From contig JAJGQC010000408.1 in the NCBI GenBank assembly GCA_021014325.1, forward strand, positions 1 through 64,000: a stretch of DNA of 64,000 bases, given 5' to 3'. Positions 20,448-32,053 of the stretch are shown in pieces. Below the pieces are notes generated by a model, which saw only the letters and a list, made by a program, of their open reading frames with translations, had not been told where the DNA came from and ran no database searches. The first letter of the stretch is position 1. Every line of letters begins with the position of its first letter. Source of the DNA: Plazaster borealis (lineage: Eukaryota > Echinodermata > Asteroidea > Forcipulatida > Labidiasteridae). Both the position numbers and the translations under genes were made by a program.

Positions 20448-20843
20448 TTAAAGAGATTGTATACGTTTGGTAATTGGAACCAACTGTTTGTTTCAATCCT
20501 ATATATAGTTTAAGATATATACCATAAGACCAACCTGTGAAAATTTAATTTCAAAAGGTGATATTTGTTTTTAAGATATCGTCGAAAATCTTGAGCGATT
20601 TGTCCACGCAGGAAGAATAATCTGCAATTGGAATACAGAGTCTGAGAAACGTTACTGTCAGTAACGCTTCTCAGATTCAAATTTGTTGGGAAAAAAGTGA
20701 TATTTTTTCCATAACCGCAGTCCTTCTATAAGTGAATAGTTTCTTAAAGTGCATTATACTATTCAAAGCTGCTGTACTTCTTACCAAGTAAGTTTTTAAT
20801 GCCATTAATTTTCAGAGTCATTACCAAACGCAGACCCTATAAA
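20448..20843. mobile_element. TTAA MITE, family C, copy 1
   Basis: The left end is TTAA-AGAGATTGTATACGTTTGG and the right end is CATTACCAAACGCAGACCCT. The internal palindromic AACGTTACTGTCAGTAACG and GAAGAATAATCTGCAATTGG recur in copies at 28791, 29567 and 53560. Confidence 0.7.
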
Positions 20844-21109
20844 AAGGAGTAACAACATTATAGTATGTAAGATTTGACTTTGACAATGTTAATTCAACTT
20901 TTTCATAGTGTTAAATCTAACATTTTATAGAGTTGTCACTGACCGCACTCTTTAAAATGTGAATTAAACACTAGGCCTATATTTTTAAGAATGTACAGAA
21001 TGGGCTTGGATGGCGTCGTTTCACAGAGACTCTCGGTTTATCTCTACACGTCCTCGAGGTTTTAAAGAGGGGCTTCAACGGCCAGCTCATTTTCCAATAA
21101 ATAAAGTCC

Positions 21110-21481
21110 TTAAAGGCATCTTACACGTTTGGTAACTACTCAAAATATATATTAGCATAAAAACTGACTTGGTAACAAGCAACAGAGATCTGTTGATAGT
21201 ATAAAATAACGTGAGAAACGACTCCCTCTGAAGTAACGTAGTTTTTGAGAAAGAGGTAATTTCGCACTAAAATAATAAAACTTCTTGCAAGAAGTTTTTA
21301 TTCCTCTCTGAAAGCACACACATTTGTACAACAAGGGTGTTTTTCTTTCATCATTTTCTTGCAACTTCGATGACCAAATGAGCCCAAATTTTCACAGGCT
21401 TGTTATTTTATGCATGTGTTGGGATACACCAAATGAGAACACTGGTCTTTGACAATTACCAAACGTGTACGATGCCTTTAA
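21110..21481. mobile_element. TTAA MITE, family A, copy 3
   Basis: TTAA-AGGCATCTTACACGTTTGG to CAAACGTGTACGATGCCT-TTAA. It is nearly identical in layout to the copy at 1442 and in the same orientation. Confidence 0.8.
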
Positions 21482-21562
21482 TATGAAACGGTTTAAAATT
21501 CCATCGTATTCAAGTGCGAATTTTCCCAAAATCCTAAACCATCCAAATGACGTCACACTTCA

Positions 21563-21706
21563 AATATGGGTCTGTACATATTTTCTGTAGAGGAATTTTT
21601 AGTTCATTCCTGGTTTTGTTGAATGATATCCAATAAAAAGTACACTGCATTTGACCTTTTGACTAAAGCAAGAAATCCTCTTTGGAATGTACAGACCCGA
21701 TTGTGG
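21563..21706. mobile_element. Relic of the ATGGGTCTGTACAT MITE
   Basis: ATGGGTCTGTACATATTTTC and the inverse GGAATGTACAGACCC bound about 140 bp shared with the copies at 23992 and 30323 (TTCATTCCTG, TTTGACCTTTTGAC). Confidence 0.6.
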
Positions 21707-22330
21707 TTGATATTGTGAGTATTGAAGTGTATTTTCTTGTCGATTATTTTAAAGTGGTTTTTCTAGTCGTGTGGAAGACACTGCTTTTATTGTTGTGCAA
21801 AAGTAATAAAGTGTATTTCACCGTGATATTATTGCCTTTGGCCATAGTCTCAAATCCACGATTAAGAAACCGCCGTCGCGAGTGATTGAATTTAAATCTA
21901 AAGGCCATTTTGGGGTTTAAAGGTATTGTACACTTTTGGTAACAGCTCCAAATCAGTGTCCACATTTTGTGTGATTCAACATATGCATGAACAAACAAAC
22001 CTGTGAAAGTTTGAGCTCAATTGGTCATCGAAGTCACGAGAAAATAGTGAAAAGAGACCTTATGTGTTTTCTGTTTTTTCAAATTATCGCGCGTGATAAA
22101 AGCTATATTGTTTTACTCATTTCTCAGAAGCGATAGCATTTTAGGCAGAAATATTTTAAGGAACCCTTTCTACCATTACTTACTTTAAATCATGTAAGTT
22201 ATGTGTGAATCTGTGAACATTGTGTTTTTCGATCTTACCAATAGTGTACGGGCCTTTAAAGTTTTGTCTTTATTGCGAAAACTGACAGTGCCTTTTGGAT
22301 TCCAATGATGTTAAAGTTTAATATGTCGGT
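21706..22330. repeat. Duplicated segment, partner of 17426-17690, carrying a MITE
   Basis: See the partner entry at 17426. The TTAA MITE at 21917-22259 splits this copy; the partner is uninterrupted at the equivalent position (near 17620). Confidence 0.6.
21917..22259. mobile_element. TTAA MITE, family D
   Basis: TTAA-AGGTATTGTACACTTTTGG to ACCAATAGTGTACGGGCCT-TTAA. It has an inverse relative at about 9590-9923. Confidence 0.75.
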
Positions 22331-22424
22331 CCATTTTCTGACTTTGCTTTTAAACTGATTTATAGTACCGTGACTACAATACCCAACATGTCTCCATGTC
22401 GCCCATGCATCATTTCTACATGCA

Positions 22425-22615
22425 TCGCACACGGCCCGGCCGCAAGACTTTTTTTTCCTATACGAACTTTTGTCCCCTTTCGGGAAATTAACATGGGCTG
22501 GAGGAGGAGGATTCAAAAGAGGTTGCTGTCAAAAGAAGTTTGTACACAGTTCGCCGTATGGGGGGACAAACGGTTCGTAGGAAAAATCTCGCGGCCCGGC
22601 CGCAACCAGTCCAAT
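22425..22615. repeat. Foldback with GGCCCGGCCGC arms and a conserved core
   Basis: GGCCCGGCCGCAAGAC at the left is mirrored by CGCGGCCCGGCCGC at the right. Its core (22487-22560; GGGAAATTAACATGGGCTGG, TCAAAAGAAGTTTGT) is almost the same as 52680-52755 although the flanking arms differ. Differences between the two cores are mostly non-synonymous in any frame, so it is not coding. Confidence 0.65.
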
Positions 22616-22909
22616 TCAGCACAGTGTATAATGGCCAAGTCACACAGGGTAAATTGCTTTTAGAAAAACAATCTGTTGTTTTTAACACAACAATGGTGAA
22701 TTGGGTTTATAGCCAACATCAGTCAATTCGGGGGTTAAAACCCTCAAACGCTTAAATACATAGTCAGCACGTGCTGACAAACCACATCGTACCCTTGGTC
22801 AGCTCATATTTATGCCATGATATCCCAAGCTGGACAATGCCACACGTCCTAGAGGGGGTTTCAGTCAACAGAAGTCAGTGATCTGGCTAGTAGTCTGTCA
22901 GCTTAAAGA

Positions 22910-23010
22910 GTCCATATGCATTTTTGTATACAATCTTTGAAACTTTCAGAATCATCTATCTACACATCAACAAATCCAAATCCACTTGATGCCTAATTTT
23001 CCTATCACTT
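22910..23010. repeat. Repeat copy, inverse of 25530-25640
   Basis: TTTTGTATACAATCTTTGAA and ACAAATCCACTTGATGCC-type words here recur as the reverse complement at 25.5-25.6 kb. Confidence 0.55.
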
Positions 23011-23189
23011 TAGGGCGGCCATTTTGAAAATCAAAATGGCCGCTATTTTGGGCATATTTAGCACATGTTTTGTGCATATGAGCACATTAAATATGATTGA
23101 ATTGACAAAGATCTTCTTTTTTTTCCAAACTTGTATTAAGTATTATTCCATTTTTTAATACTTCCAGTACTTTGATGTATTTCAGCGGC

Positions 23190-23745
23190 CATTTTGAACC
23201 GCCATTGGTGGTAATTCATGTACACGTATCACGTATTTAATATACATTTTTGTTTAAATGTTTCACTTTTTAATTTGTTTGCTAAGCACAGTTGGCCAAA
23301 TTAACAATGACAGTTGGTGTTAACATTTCTGGAAAAATACCGAGATGAGATGCTTTGAAGGTCATGTGGCCGCCATTCGTGGTAATACATACATACTCGT
23401 ATTAAATATTATACGTTTTCGTCTCAATTGTTTACTTTTAATTTTTTGTTAAGCACAGTTAGCCTATTACCCACTGATCATCTCTATTTAACAATGACAG
23501 TTGGTGTTAACATTTCTGGAAAAATACCGAGATGAGATTGCATCTCATTTTGAAATTCAAAATGGCCGCCATTTATGGTAATACATGTACACGATTATAT
23601 ACATTTTCGTATAAATGTTTTACTTTTTTTTATTTTTTTTTTTTTTTAGCACAGTTAACATATTAGCCACTGATCATCTCTAGTGACTTATTTAACAAAT
23701 GACAGTTGGTGTTAATATTTCTGGAAAAATACAGGAAAAATCCAA
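23190..23745. repeat. Tandem repeat, three copies of about 180 bp
   Basis: Each unit carries GCCATT-GTGGTAAT-CATGTACACG, a TTTTCGT-TAAATGTTTAC stretch, AGCACAGTT, ACTGATCATCTCT (units 2 and 3) and ACAATGACAGTTGGTGTTAA with TTCTGGAAAAATAC. Units begin near 23190, 23367 and 23560. A palindrome (CCATTTTGAAAATCAAAATG) precedes them. Confidence 0.8.
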
Positions 23746-23991
23746 ATACAAATGCCTTGAATAACCTATCTGACTTCAATAAACAGTGGCCTATGTACCT
23801 TTAAAGAGGAAGGAAATGTCAAATTCATTTTTGTGATGTACTCTTTTCCAATAAAGAGAGTCTTCACGTGAGTCGAGAAAAAATTACTAGTCTCTAACAT
23901 CACGTTAAAATGGTGCTAATTGCCATTGCTTTCAATACCCTTCCAGTGCAAAATTTGTCGACATCCAAAACATCCGATGAAATCAGTCTGA

Positions 23992-24236
23992 GAAAAATGG
24001 GTCTGTACATTTTTGTACGGGATGTTTTGGTTAATTACTGACGTTTTCGGAGCAAAATTTGAAACATGACATCATTGCATTTCAACAACTAATGGGTCTT
24101 TACATTCCCAGGAGGAATATTTCGTCAGACAAAATGTCAAATTCTGGGCCGTTTTGAATGAATATCATTGAAAGTCAGGATCGGAATGAACAAAAACATT
24201 CTTGTACAAAAATGTACAGACCCATTTTTCTCAAAT
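23992..24236. mobile_element. MITE with AAAATGGGTCTGTACATTTT ends
   Basis: Left AAAATGGGTCTGTACATTTT, right AAAATGTACAGACCCATTTT, a near-perfect inverted pair about 245 bp apart. Other copies are at 21563 and 30323. Confidence 0.8.
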
Positions 24237-26394
24237 GATGCCATCGGAAGTTTTGGATGTTGACAAATTTTGCCCCGTAAGGTTATCAAGGGACCCTGTA
24301 AATGATCATAACTTTTCATGTACATTGGAAACAATTCGCCTAATTATTTTATAATACTTGAAGATAATATTTATATCAGCTCTTATGTCTCGCTAATCTG
24401 TAGCTAAGTCTAGTTCTTCACGGCCTGCTTGTTTAGAATGTAACACGCCTGGTAAGTTTCCCCTATGTTGCGATATGACAATATTTGGTACATTCTCTGA
24501 GATCTAAGCTATTATATGCTCTGCGTGTTATGGTTGTATTGATGCCATGTTTTTTCTTTTATCTCCTTATACAAATTTTCTGCCTGAATTGTGGTTATGT
24601 AGTCTCCAGAACATCTTGACACTTAATGCACAGACTGAAATATGTTGGTTTTATTTTAGCAGGGGGCTGATCTGTGCTCATGATGTTGAATATAGTGAGC
24701 CCAATTCTTATCTTGTTTCACAATTTGTTGTACTTGTGTTTGTGTACTAAGAACAAGATTTTTCAAAAGAAAAAATCACGAAACTGTTGCCCTAAAAACA
24801 CAACGATATGCTTTGGGGCTGTTGTGTTAGCATGGTTAGTGTTAATATGAAAACTGCAGTTGAGTTAGGCTTGATCTTAGCAATGTAAATACTCAAGGAC
24901 TGTCAATAAAAGTGATAGACAGTTTGTAGTATTATTTATACGTCACATTTTAGTTGAGATTTGAATAACGTAGTGCCCCCCAAAAATGACAAAAATTATC
25001 GACACAACAATAATACGGACCTAATATCAGTCGTACCCTGTCTCACACTGAACAGAATAATTAATAAATACCATAGGGCGCCAGACTAATTTCACCACGT
25101 TAACGAGTGTGAAATAGCTGTCAAACTCAAACCACGGAGGAAGACAGAAAAGTGATATTCCTGAAGGTGTTTGTGGCTACTTTCTTTCTGTGTTATATAT
25201 CTGGTAACATTACTGCATTTCTTATTACTCACAAGATTATTTTGGCAAAACAGCAGACTGAAGGGACTAGTTTCGATAGTGAAATCCTGCCGTAAGTTCA
25301 AGACGTCGTCAGGTGCACGCAGTCAATGTTTTGGTGACTTTCGGATACCTTTGCATGCGTATACGTCGTGGTATTCCGTTTGAGAAACCCGCCCAATACA
25401 GAATCATATTACACGGCAGTAATTGGACGGATTCCGAATAATGCAAGGATCGTCATTTGGGCGCAAATTGTAAAATCACATATCGTATAGTTTAGTCGTC
25501 TGGATTTTAGCTCGGAAAAAGCCTTCAAAAACATCTTTCCGGGCATAGGAAAAATGGGCATCAAGTGGATTTGTATTCTTTAGTGTTTCAGGAGTAATCC
25601 CTGAAATTTTCAAAGATTGTATACAAAATTACATATGGGGGAAGTTTTTCGACCATAAGCCCACTGACTATAGGAGGGGGCAGGACAGAACTCTGCCAGC
25701 GTCCTTGTGTACAAAATCTGTCCGTCACTTGTCAGTGGTACATGAAACCAAATTATAAAACTTAATTAATAAAGCAGACAAATAAGCTGAAATTAACCCA
25801 GGCAATACCTGGATGGTGCAAACAACACACTAAAATAAAGAAATTGTTGAGAAAATGCAAAACAAACGCTCTTAACCTATGGAAAATGATTGTTAGCACG
25901 TTGGTCCCAAAATAGGTGCCTCATTTGAAGGTTCAAATGGCAACTGCATTAATAAGAGTTGTTATAAAATCATCATCACCCACTTATCGAGTTTGCCCCC
26001 ATCCTTCCTTCCATCCGAATTGACCGCAGATTCGTAGCTTGTTCACACTTTTCAACACTTTTTGGAGTACGTAAATTTTGCGCATAGTTTAAAATTACAG
26101 TGTGGTAAGTGTGGTACGTAATGTAGGCCCTGCTCTAAATTTAATTTGTGAGCAAGTTTGGGTGGTATCCTTGAGTCACTTTGTTATTTGAATCATGAAT
26201 GCACGCTCTCTGTGTTTCACTCGAACGCGTCGGGTGGATTGAATTATCATATCAAATTTAGAATAGGAAATTTAGCGTTGCAACGAGGTGGTAAAGTGAT
26301 GGGCAGACATAATGGGTTGGCCAGTAATGTTATTTACTATAGTAGGCCCTACTGCGGTATTTCGCTACATGACTTTAGTGTTACAAGATAGTGG
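24237..26394. other. Spacer, no gene recognised
   Basis: Only short open frames are present. AATAAA at 24903-24908 could be a polyadenylation signal. 25530-25640 is the inverse partner of 22910-23010. Confidence 0.4.
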
Positions 26395-26670
26395 TCGGGT
26401 TGGCGTATAGTGGTATCTTTCCTCGCCTTCCACCTCTATAGGACCCCGGTTTGAATCAGGCCGGGGGTACAATGTGGATTGGGTTTTCAGTCCCTACCTG
26501 ACTGCGTGGATTTTCCTGGAATATTTCTCTGGGGTTTTCTTCCCACATCTAAAACTGAAACTTCCTTCCTTGTCTTCTCTCCATTGGGTTATTGGGTAGT
26601 ACAGTGATTAAGTTCGCTTTTCTGAGAGTCCTTTGCTTCACATCCAGAATAAATTAAATTTAATGAAAAA
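26395..26670 (+). mobile_element. tRNA-derived SINE
   Basis: A box-like TTGGCGTATAGTGGTA and B box-like CCGGTTTGAATCAGG lie about 40 bp apart, followed by a body with GGATTGGGTTTTCAGTCCC, CTGACTGCGTGGATTTTCC and GGGGTTTTCTTCCCACA, and an A-rich tail (ATGAAAAAAAGAG). This is the layout of a polymerase III SINE. Confidence 0.75.
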
Positions 26671-26689
26671 AAGAGACAAAGTTTGTTGA

Positions 26690-26997
26690 TGTTTATAATG
26701 TGACCTCTCACATTCCGCTGCATTTCCTGGTCGGCAAATATAGGTCATACGCTGAAAAATGTAATATCAAGAATGGTAAAAAATTACAGCTGAACAAGTT
26801 TTCATAAACTATGCTTAAGTTTTCTTCACATCGAAGGTTGATAGAAAATCGAACGGTGTAATTTTAATGAAGCTTTTATGTTTTCCATTTCAGGTGATAC
26901 ATTATTCATGCGATACATTATTCATGCCTGCAGAAAGTCCAGGTTCTGTGGCTCTTTTGTAACCATGTGATGTCACAGGTTACATGGTCCCTTTAAA
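26690..26997. repeat. Repeat copy, paralogous to 55309-55655
   Basis: It shares ACAGCTGAACAAGTTTT, CCTGCAG-AAGTCCAGG and ATGTGATGTCACAGGT with the copy at 55.3-55.7 kb. The palindromic TGTGATGTCACA sits at the terminus. Confidence 0.6.
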
Positions 26998-27009
26998 CAG
27001 ATACATGTC

Positions 27010-27379
27010 TTAAAGGCACTGAACACGTTTGGTAATGGTCAAAGACCAGTGTTCTCACTTGGTGTATCCCAACATAATGCATAATTAACAAGCCTGTGAA
27101 AATTTGGGCTCAATTGGTCATCGAAGTTGCGAGAAAATGATGAAAGAAAACACCCTTGTTGTACAAATTGGTGTGCTTTCAGATAGGAATAAAAAGTTCT
27201 TGCAAGAAGTTTTTATTATTTTAGTGAGAAATTACCTCTTTCTCAAAACTACGTTACTTCAGAGGAGTCGTTTCCTACAAAGTTTTATACAATCAACAGC
27301 GCTCCGTTGCTTGTTACCAAGTAAGTTTTTATGCTAATATTTGTTTTGAGTCATTACCAAACGTGTACGATACCTTTAA
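27010..27379. mobile_element. TTAA MITE, family A, copy 4
   Basis: TTAA-AGGCACTGAACACGTTTGG to CAAACGTGTACGATACCT-TTAA, in the same orientation as the copy at 17685. Confidence 0.8.
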
Positions 27380-27469
27380 CAATGCTAATTCATAAGATTT
27401 TCTAATTATTGACACAGTTATGATATATTTTGTACTTTTATTAATGCATCAACTATAGTAATATGCAAC

Positions 27470-27730
27470 TGAAATCTTCTGCTACGTAAAAGAACGATTG
27501 GCTAATTTCTTACAGTTGACATCATCTCGGCAGAAAAGAAATCGCAAAGGATGTACGGACTTCTCAAGAAAGAAGCTTTTTGTTTAGACTAGTTTTATTC
27601 TTAGAGACTCGACCTCGATCCAGTGATTTTTATCCTGGCAAATCTGTCTACTAAATTTCCCATGGGTATCATGCATGGAAATGTCACAAAGCATAACAAC
27701 CTTTGTGACAGCTCGCTCCCTATACTCTCT
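27470..27730. repeat. Duplicated segment, partner of 19195-19470
   Basis: See the entry at 19160. The match stops after GACAGCTCGCTCCC; the following AATCTTAC/GTAAGATT-rich stretch to about 28000 is unique here. Confidence 0.6.
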
Positions 27731-28338
27731 TAATTCTGACGATTTAAATTCCAATCTATTGGTAAGATTAAATTCTCACTCTATCTCACAGATTGCCGTG
27801 AGAAAACAATCTTTCTGGATTGACAATTGCTTTATGGAGAGTGAGAATTTTCAATCAACAAACGAGTGGAATTTCAAAAAATTAGACTGAAATTTTCAAT
27901 CTATCTTCAGTCAAATTTGGATGTAAGATTGTTCAACCTAGACTGAAGATTAAACTAATCGATCTAACATATTGAAATTGTCAATCATTTATAGATCGAC
28001 AATACTCTGAATGAGCTGGATCAGAGCAAGATCGCAGCAGGCACCCACATACGCAAGTTGAACACTCCTTTAAAAATGTAACATATAGATCTGTCTTTAA
28101 TTCAATACATTGCTGGTTTAATTCAACAAATTCATACTTCAAGGAATGCATTAAGTTCAATACTGATCAAACTTGTGACTATTCCAATGTGTTATGTACA
28201 AATTAGTTGCTAGTGTGTTATTGTAATTATTCACAGTAGGTGTTATGATTTTGAGATATTATATAACTTCAGAAATGCAATCTCCTTAGTATAGAGAATT
28301 ACCAACATTTAAAACTGAAACGCTCACAAGCTTAACGA

Positions 28339-28794
28339 TTAAAGGGAAGGTATACCTTTGGTAATAGGCCTTCTCCCAAAATTAATTACTACAATACAAA
28401 TTTAATTGGTATATAAGAAGCACCACAGCTGTTGGTAATGTATAACATTTTGAGAAAACGATTCCCTTCTAAGGAATGTGGTTTTAGAGAAAGGGATTCA
28501 AAACAATTTCATTTTCGAAAGGGATTCAAAACAATCAAAGTTTCTCAGATCGTGTATTCCATACGGATTATTCTTCCTGCGTGGACATAACCGCTCCAGA
28601 TTTTCGGCGATATCTCAAAACGCTACCCCTTTTGAAAGAAATTTGCACGGGTTAATTTTATTGTATATATTATTGTAGGGGAGATGGCCTTAGCTTTCTG
28701 ATCCAAACTGACCTTCGTCAGAGGCAAAATTTACATTTGCAATATCAACATAATTAAAACAGTTCCAAAAACCAAAGGTATGCTTTGCCTTTAA
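28339..28794. mobile_element. TTAA MITE, family B, copy 2
   Basis: TTAA-AGGGAAGGTATACCTTTGG to CCAAAGGTATGCTTTGCCT-TTAA. Its last TTAA doubles as the first of the next element. Confidence 0.75.
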
Positions 28795-29142
28795 AGACAT
28801 CGTACACGTTTGGTAATTGGAGCCTATTGTTTGTTTTAATCCTATACAGTTGTAGATATATACCATAAAACTAACCTGTGAAAATTTAATTTCAAAAGGT
28901 GGTAGCGTTTTTGAGATATTGCCGAAAATCTGGAGCGGTTATGTCCGCGCAGGAAGAATAATCTGCATTGGAATACAATCTGAGAAGCGTTACTGCAGTA
29001 ACGCTTCTCAGATTCCAATTTTTGGGGATAAAAAGTGATATCTTTTTCCATAATCTCAGTACTTCGAAGTGAACAGTTTCTCAAAATGCATTAAACTATC
29101 CAAAGCTCATGAGTTATTACCAAACGTAAACAGACCCTTTAA
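28791..29142. mobile_element. TTAA MITE, family C, copy 2
   Basis: TTAA-AGACATCGTACACGTTTGG to ACCAAACGTAAACAGACCCT-TTAA, with the internal AAGCGTTACTGCAGTAACGC palindrome. Confidence 0.75.
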
Positions 29143-29333
29143 GCACAAAAGTAGCTAAAGCACAAAACAATTTTGCTTACACCAGTGTAAGGTTAACAGC
29201 CAAAATGTCATGTCACATGTGCTTGGTATCCTGCTTCTTTTGCTTAGCAGACAACTATTAAGCGCTATTGTCTGCTTCAGCAACTCTATGAAATTGGTCG
29301 CAGTTAGAAGCCAAGGCCAACGTACATGTACAT

Positions 29334-29541
29334 CAGGGCGGATCCAGGATTTTCCAAACGGGGGCGTGAAAATATACCAAGCAGCAAAAATGATAAATGA
29401 AGTTTGTTGCGCCTGCGTAACACAAAGCTTCCCATTTCTCCTCCCCTTCTCTCTCTCTCCCTCTTTTTTCTTTTCTCCCTCTTTTTTTAAATGAAAAGGG
29501 CGTGCGCCCCCCACGCCCCCCCCGGATCCGCGCCTGTAAAT
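29334..29541. mobile_element. TIR element with GGCGGATCCAGGAT ends
   Basis: AGGGCGGATCCAGGATTTTC at the left and CCCCCCCGGATCCGCGCCTG at the right are inverted. The inside is rich in CTCTCTCCCT. A solo end (CCCCCGGATCCGCGCCTA) lies near 50021-50039. Confidence 0.6.
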
Positions 29542-29566
29542 CCATGTGCGTATTGGCCATGGTGTG

Positions 29567-29842
29567 TCATTAGATATTGCCGAAAATCTGGAGCGGTTAT
29601 GTCCCCGCAGGAATAATAATATGCATTGGAATACACAATCTGATAAGCGTAAAGTAACGCTTCTCAATATTCCAAATATATTGGGGATAAAAAGTGATAT
29701 ATTTTCCCACAACTGCAGTCCTTCGCAGTAAAAAGTCTCTCAAAATGCATAATACTATCCAAAGCTGCTGTACTTCTTACCAAGTAAGTTTTTATGGCCA
29801 TACATTTTCAGAGTCATTACCAAACGTGTACGATGCCTTTAA
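29567..29842. mobile_element. TTAA MITE, family C, left-truncated copy
   Basis: It starts inside the family at AGATATTGCCGAAAATCTGG and ends ACCAAACGTGTACGATGCCT-TTAA. Confidence 0.65.
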
Positions 29843-30060
29843 AGCAAATGTTAAGAACTAATGTGAAAAATAGCAGTTTGGCTGGGTAGGGAATCTTATT
29901 TGAAGGAAATTGACACCAACCGTGTCTGACTTAGACCTTATTGTTAGTTTTCACCTGAGAGTTTTAACCTGCAGGTTTTCTTTAGATACCCTGTATAAAC
30001 AAAGCTAACCACTGCAAGGTCCTATTTCGTTCAAATTTCTACGATTGCAGCCCAAATACC
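29843..30060. repeat. Duplicated segment, partner of 32054-32265
   Basis: AATGTGAAAAATAGCAGTTT, GGGAATCTTA, GACACCAA, AGTTTTCACC, TTTTCTTTAGA and ACTGCAAGGTCCTATTTCGT recur in order. Both copies start right after a TTAA MITE end. Confidence 0.7.
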
Positions 30061-30322
30061 TTCCACTTGGTGATGAAATTGACAAGTGCATTCTTGCAAA
30101 TCAGTCAAAATTCCAAGTTGACCTTTTGGACAACAAATTTAACTTAAAAAAAAAAAAAAAAAAAATGTAAGGCACTTGCAACTTTTAAAGAGGAACTCCA
30201 AGGTCAAAGTCAATTTTGTGATGTACTCATTTTTCAGTGTTAAAGTCTTCATATAAATTGGGAAAAAATTTAAAAGTCTTTAACCTCACGTTAAAAACAT
30301 GCAATGACATAATTCTGGTAAA

Positions 30323-30590
30323 AATGGGTCTGTACATTTTTGTACGGGGAATCTTTGGTTCATTCCTGACCTTCGATGATATTCAATAAAAACAGCCTTG
30401 AATTTGTCCTTTTGACAGAGCGAAATTTGAAACATGTCGTCATTAGATTTCAACAATTGATGGTTCTTTACATTCTAAGGAGGAATTTTTCGTCAATCAG
30501 CAGGTCACATGCAAGGCTGTTTTGATTGAATGTCATTGAAAGTCAGAAAAATGAACCAACAATTCCCGTGCAAAAATTGGCGAACCGTGG
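30323..30590. mobile_element. MITE copy of the ATGGGTCTGTACAT family
   Basis: The left end AAAAATGGGTCTGTACATTT is clear. The right end (CGTGCAAAAATTGGCG) is degraded. Confidence 0.6.
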
Positions 30591-30855
30591 CATTAGCCAC
30601 ATTCACGGGTCTCTGCCTAGCTAGGCTATAGTCCGAGTAACTTGGAAACCCCAAAAAGGCAATAGTTACAATATCCAAATCAATACTTGCTTTCAAAATA
30701 ACCAGTGGTACTGCCATCGTCAAACTTTAAAAGTTCAAAATGCTCATGGGGAGAGCCATGGCGATCGCCCCCCCCCCGCCAAGATCTTCCGTTGATCGTC
30801 CAGAATTCCGTGGGGCGAGCTAAATATTTTACTGCTGCTTGTTGTAGCGGTGAAT

Positions 30856-30895
30856 AAAAATGGCGGCCGTCTCGGTTTTGCGCGATGCGGAAATC
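30856..30895 (+). CDS. Possible first coding exon, unconfirmed
   Basis: In a CpG-rich stretch an ATG in good context (AAAAATGGCGG) opens 13 codons (MAAVSVLRDAEIS) before GTAACG, a weak donor. AAATGGCGGCCGTC resembles a housekeeping gene start. No second exon could be tied to it, so this is only a candidate; it may be a CpG-rich relic. Confidence 0.15.
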
Positions 30896-31059
30896 TCGGT
30901 AACGTGATAATATATTTTGATATTTCATTAGTGCGGTTTTTCAATCGATTTCGTTAATGCAGCTTTCTGATGGGTTAAAGTTTTCCAACGTATTATAGAT
31001 TGAAATAACTTTGAAATCAATCTTTACACGATTGGCAATGGCAAGTAGATTCTGCGCAA

Positions 31060-31278
31060 GACGGTAATCTCGATCATTTTCAGTCATGAAGCCTTTCTCA
31101 GGCATCTGAAAGCACACAAGTTTGTGCAACAAGGAAGTTTTCTTTCATTGTTTTCTTGAACTTCGATGACCAGTTTGAGCCCAAACTTTCACAGGTTTAA
31201 TATGTTATGCATATGTTGGGATACACCAAGTGAGGATACTGGTCTTTGACAATTACCAAAAGTATACCCTGCCTTTAA
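31060..31278. mobile_element. TTAA MITE, family A, left-truncated
   Basis: CATCTGAAAGCACACAAGTT, CTTCGATGACCAG and GGGATACACCAAGTGAG lead to GACAATTACCAAAAGTATAC then CCTGCCTTTAA. Confidence 0.65.
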
Positions 31279-31314
31279 GAGAGATACAAGATTGCCAAAA
31301 CGCGTTGCTGCAAG

Positions 31315-31710
31315 CGAAGAATTAATTGAGATGACATGTAGATTTAAAATAACTTTGGTCGATAGACAATTGTTAAAAGATTTGGCCTTTTGATAAGGAG
31401 TTGATACGGATAGGATGGACATTAGCAAAACCAATAAACATAATAACTATATTAATCATTATGAAAAGAACCCCACCACCCCAACCATTAAGCTCGATGC
31501 TCCACCCCGACTAAACACGAGCCAAACGTTCATTCTATAAACTTATGCTACTTCTTGTAACAACTTCCCGCTAATGCGCAACCGGGCAAAATAATATTAC
31601 CTGCCTTCGTCTAATAACACGCAAAGCTGGAATCGACTCCTCTGAATTAATTTGACCTTATAAATCTTCGTAAAAAATGTCTTAGATTTCTTTCATGACT
31701 TTTTCTCTCG
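31315..31710. repeat. Duplicated segment, partner of 19500-20100
   Basis: See the entry at 19160. It lacks the SINE found in the partner. Confidence 0.6.
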
Positions 31711-31714
31711 TATC

Positions 31715-32053
31715 TTAAAGGGAGGGTATACCTTTGGTAATTACTCTAAAAATAAATGACCATCAAAACTTACTTATGGTAAGAAGCACTGCAGCTGATA
31801 GTGATAATGGATATTTTGAGAAACGATTCTCTTCTAAGGAATGTGGTTTTAGGGAATGGAATTTAAAAACATTTCAATCTGAGAAATGTTTTTTTCCCGA
31901 CTGTGTATTCCAATTACAGATTATTCTGCCTGCGTGGACATAACCGGTCCAGATTTTCTGCGATAGCTCAAAAACGCTACCACCTATCGAAATCAAATTT
32001 ATAGGATTAATACAATCGAACTGTTAAAAAAAACAAAAAAACTTTGCCTTTAA
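31715..32053. mobile_element. TTAA MITE, family B, copy 3
   Basis: TTAA-AGGGAGGGTATACCTTTGG at the left. The right end is reduced to ACTTTGCCT-TTAA. Confidence 0.7.

Noticed and set aside
22370..22663. 97-codon open frame sharing MGWRR-IQKR with 52642-52833
   Set aside because: Base differences between the two copies are mostly amino-acid changing and the frame runs through inverted repeats; shared because of a repeat element.
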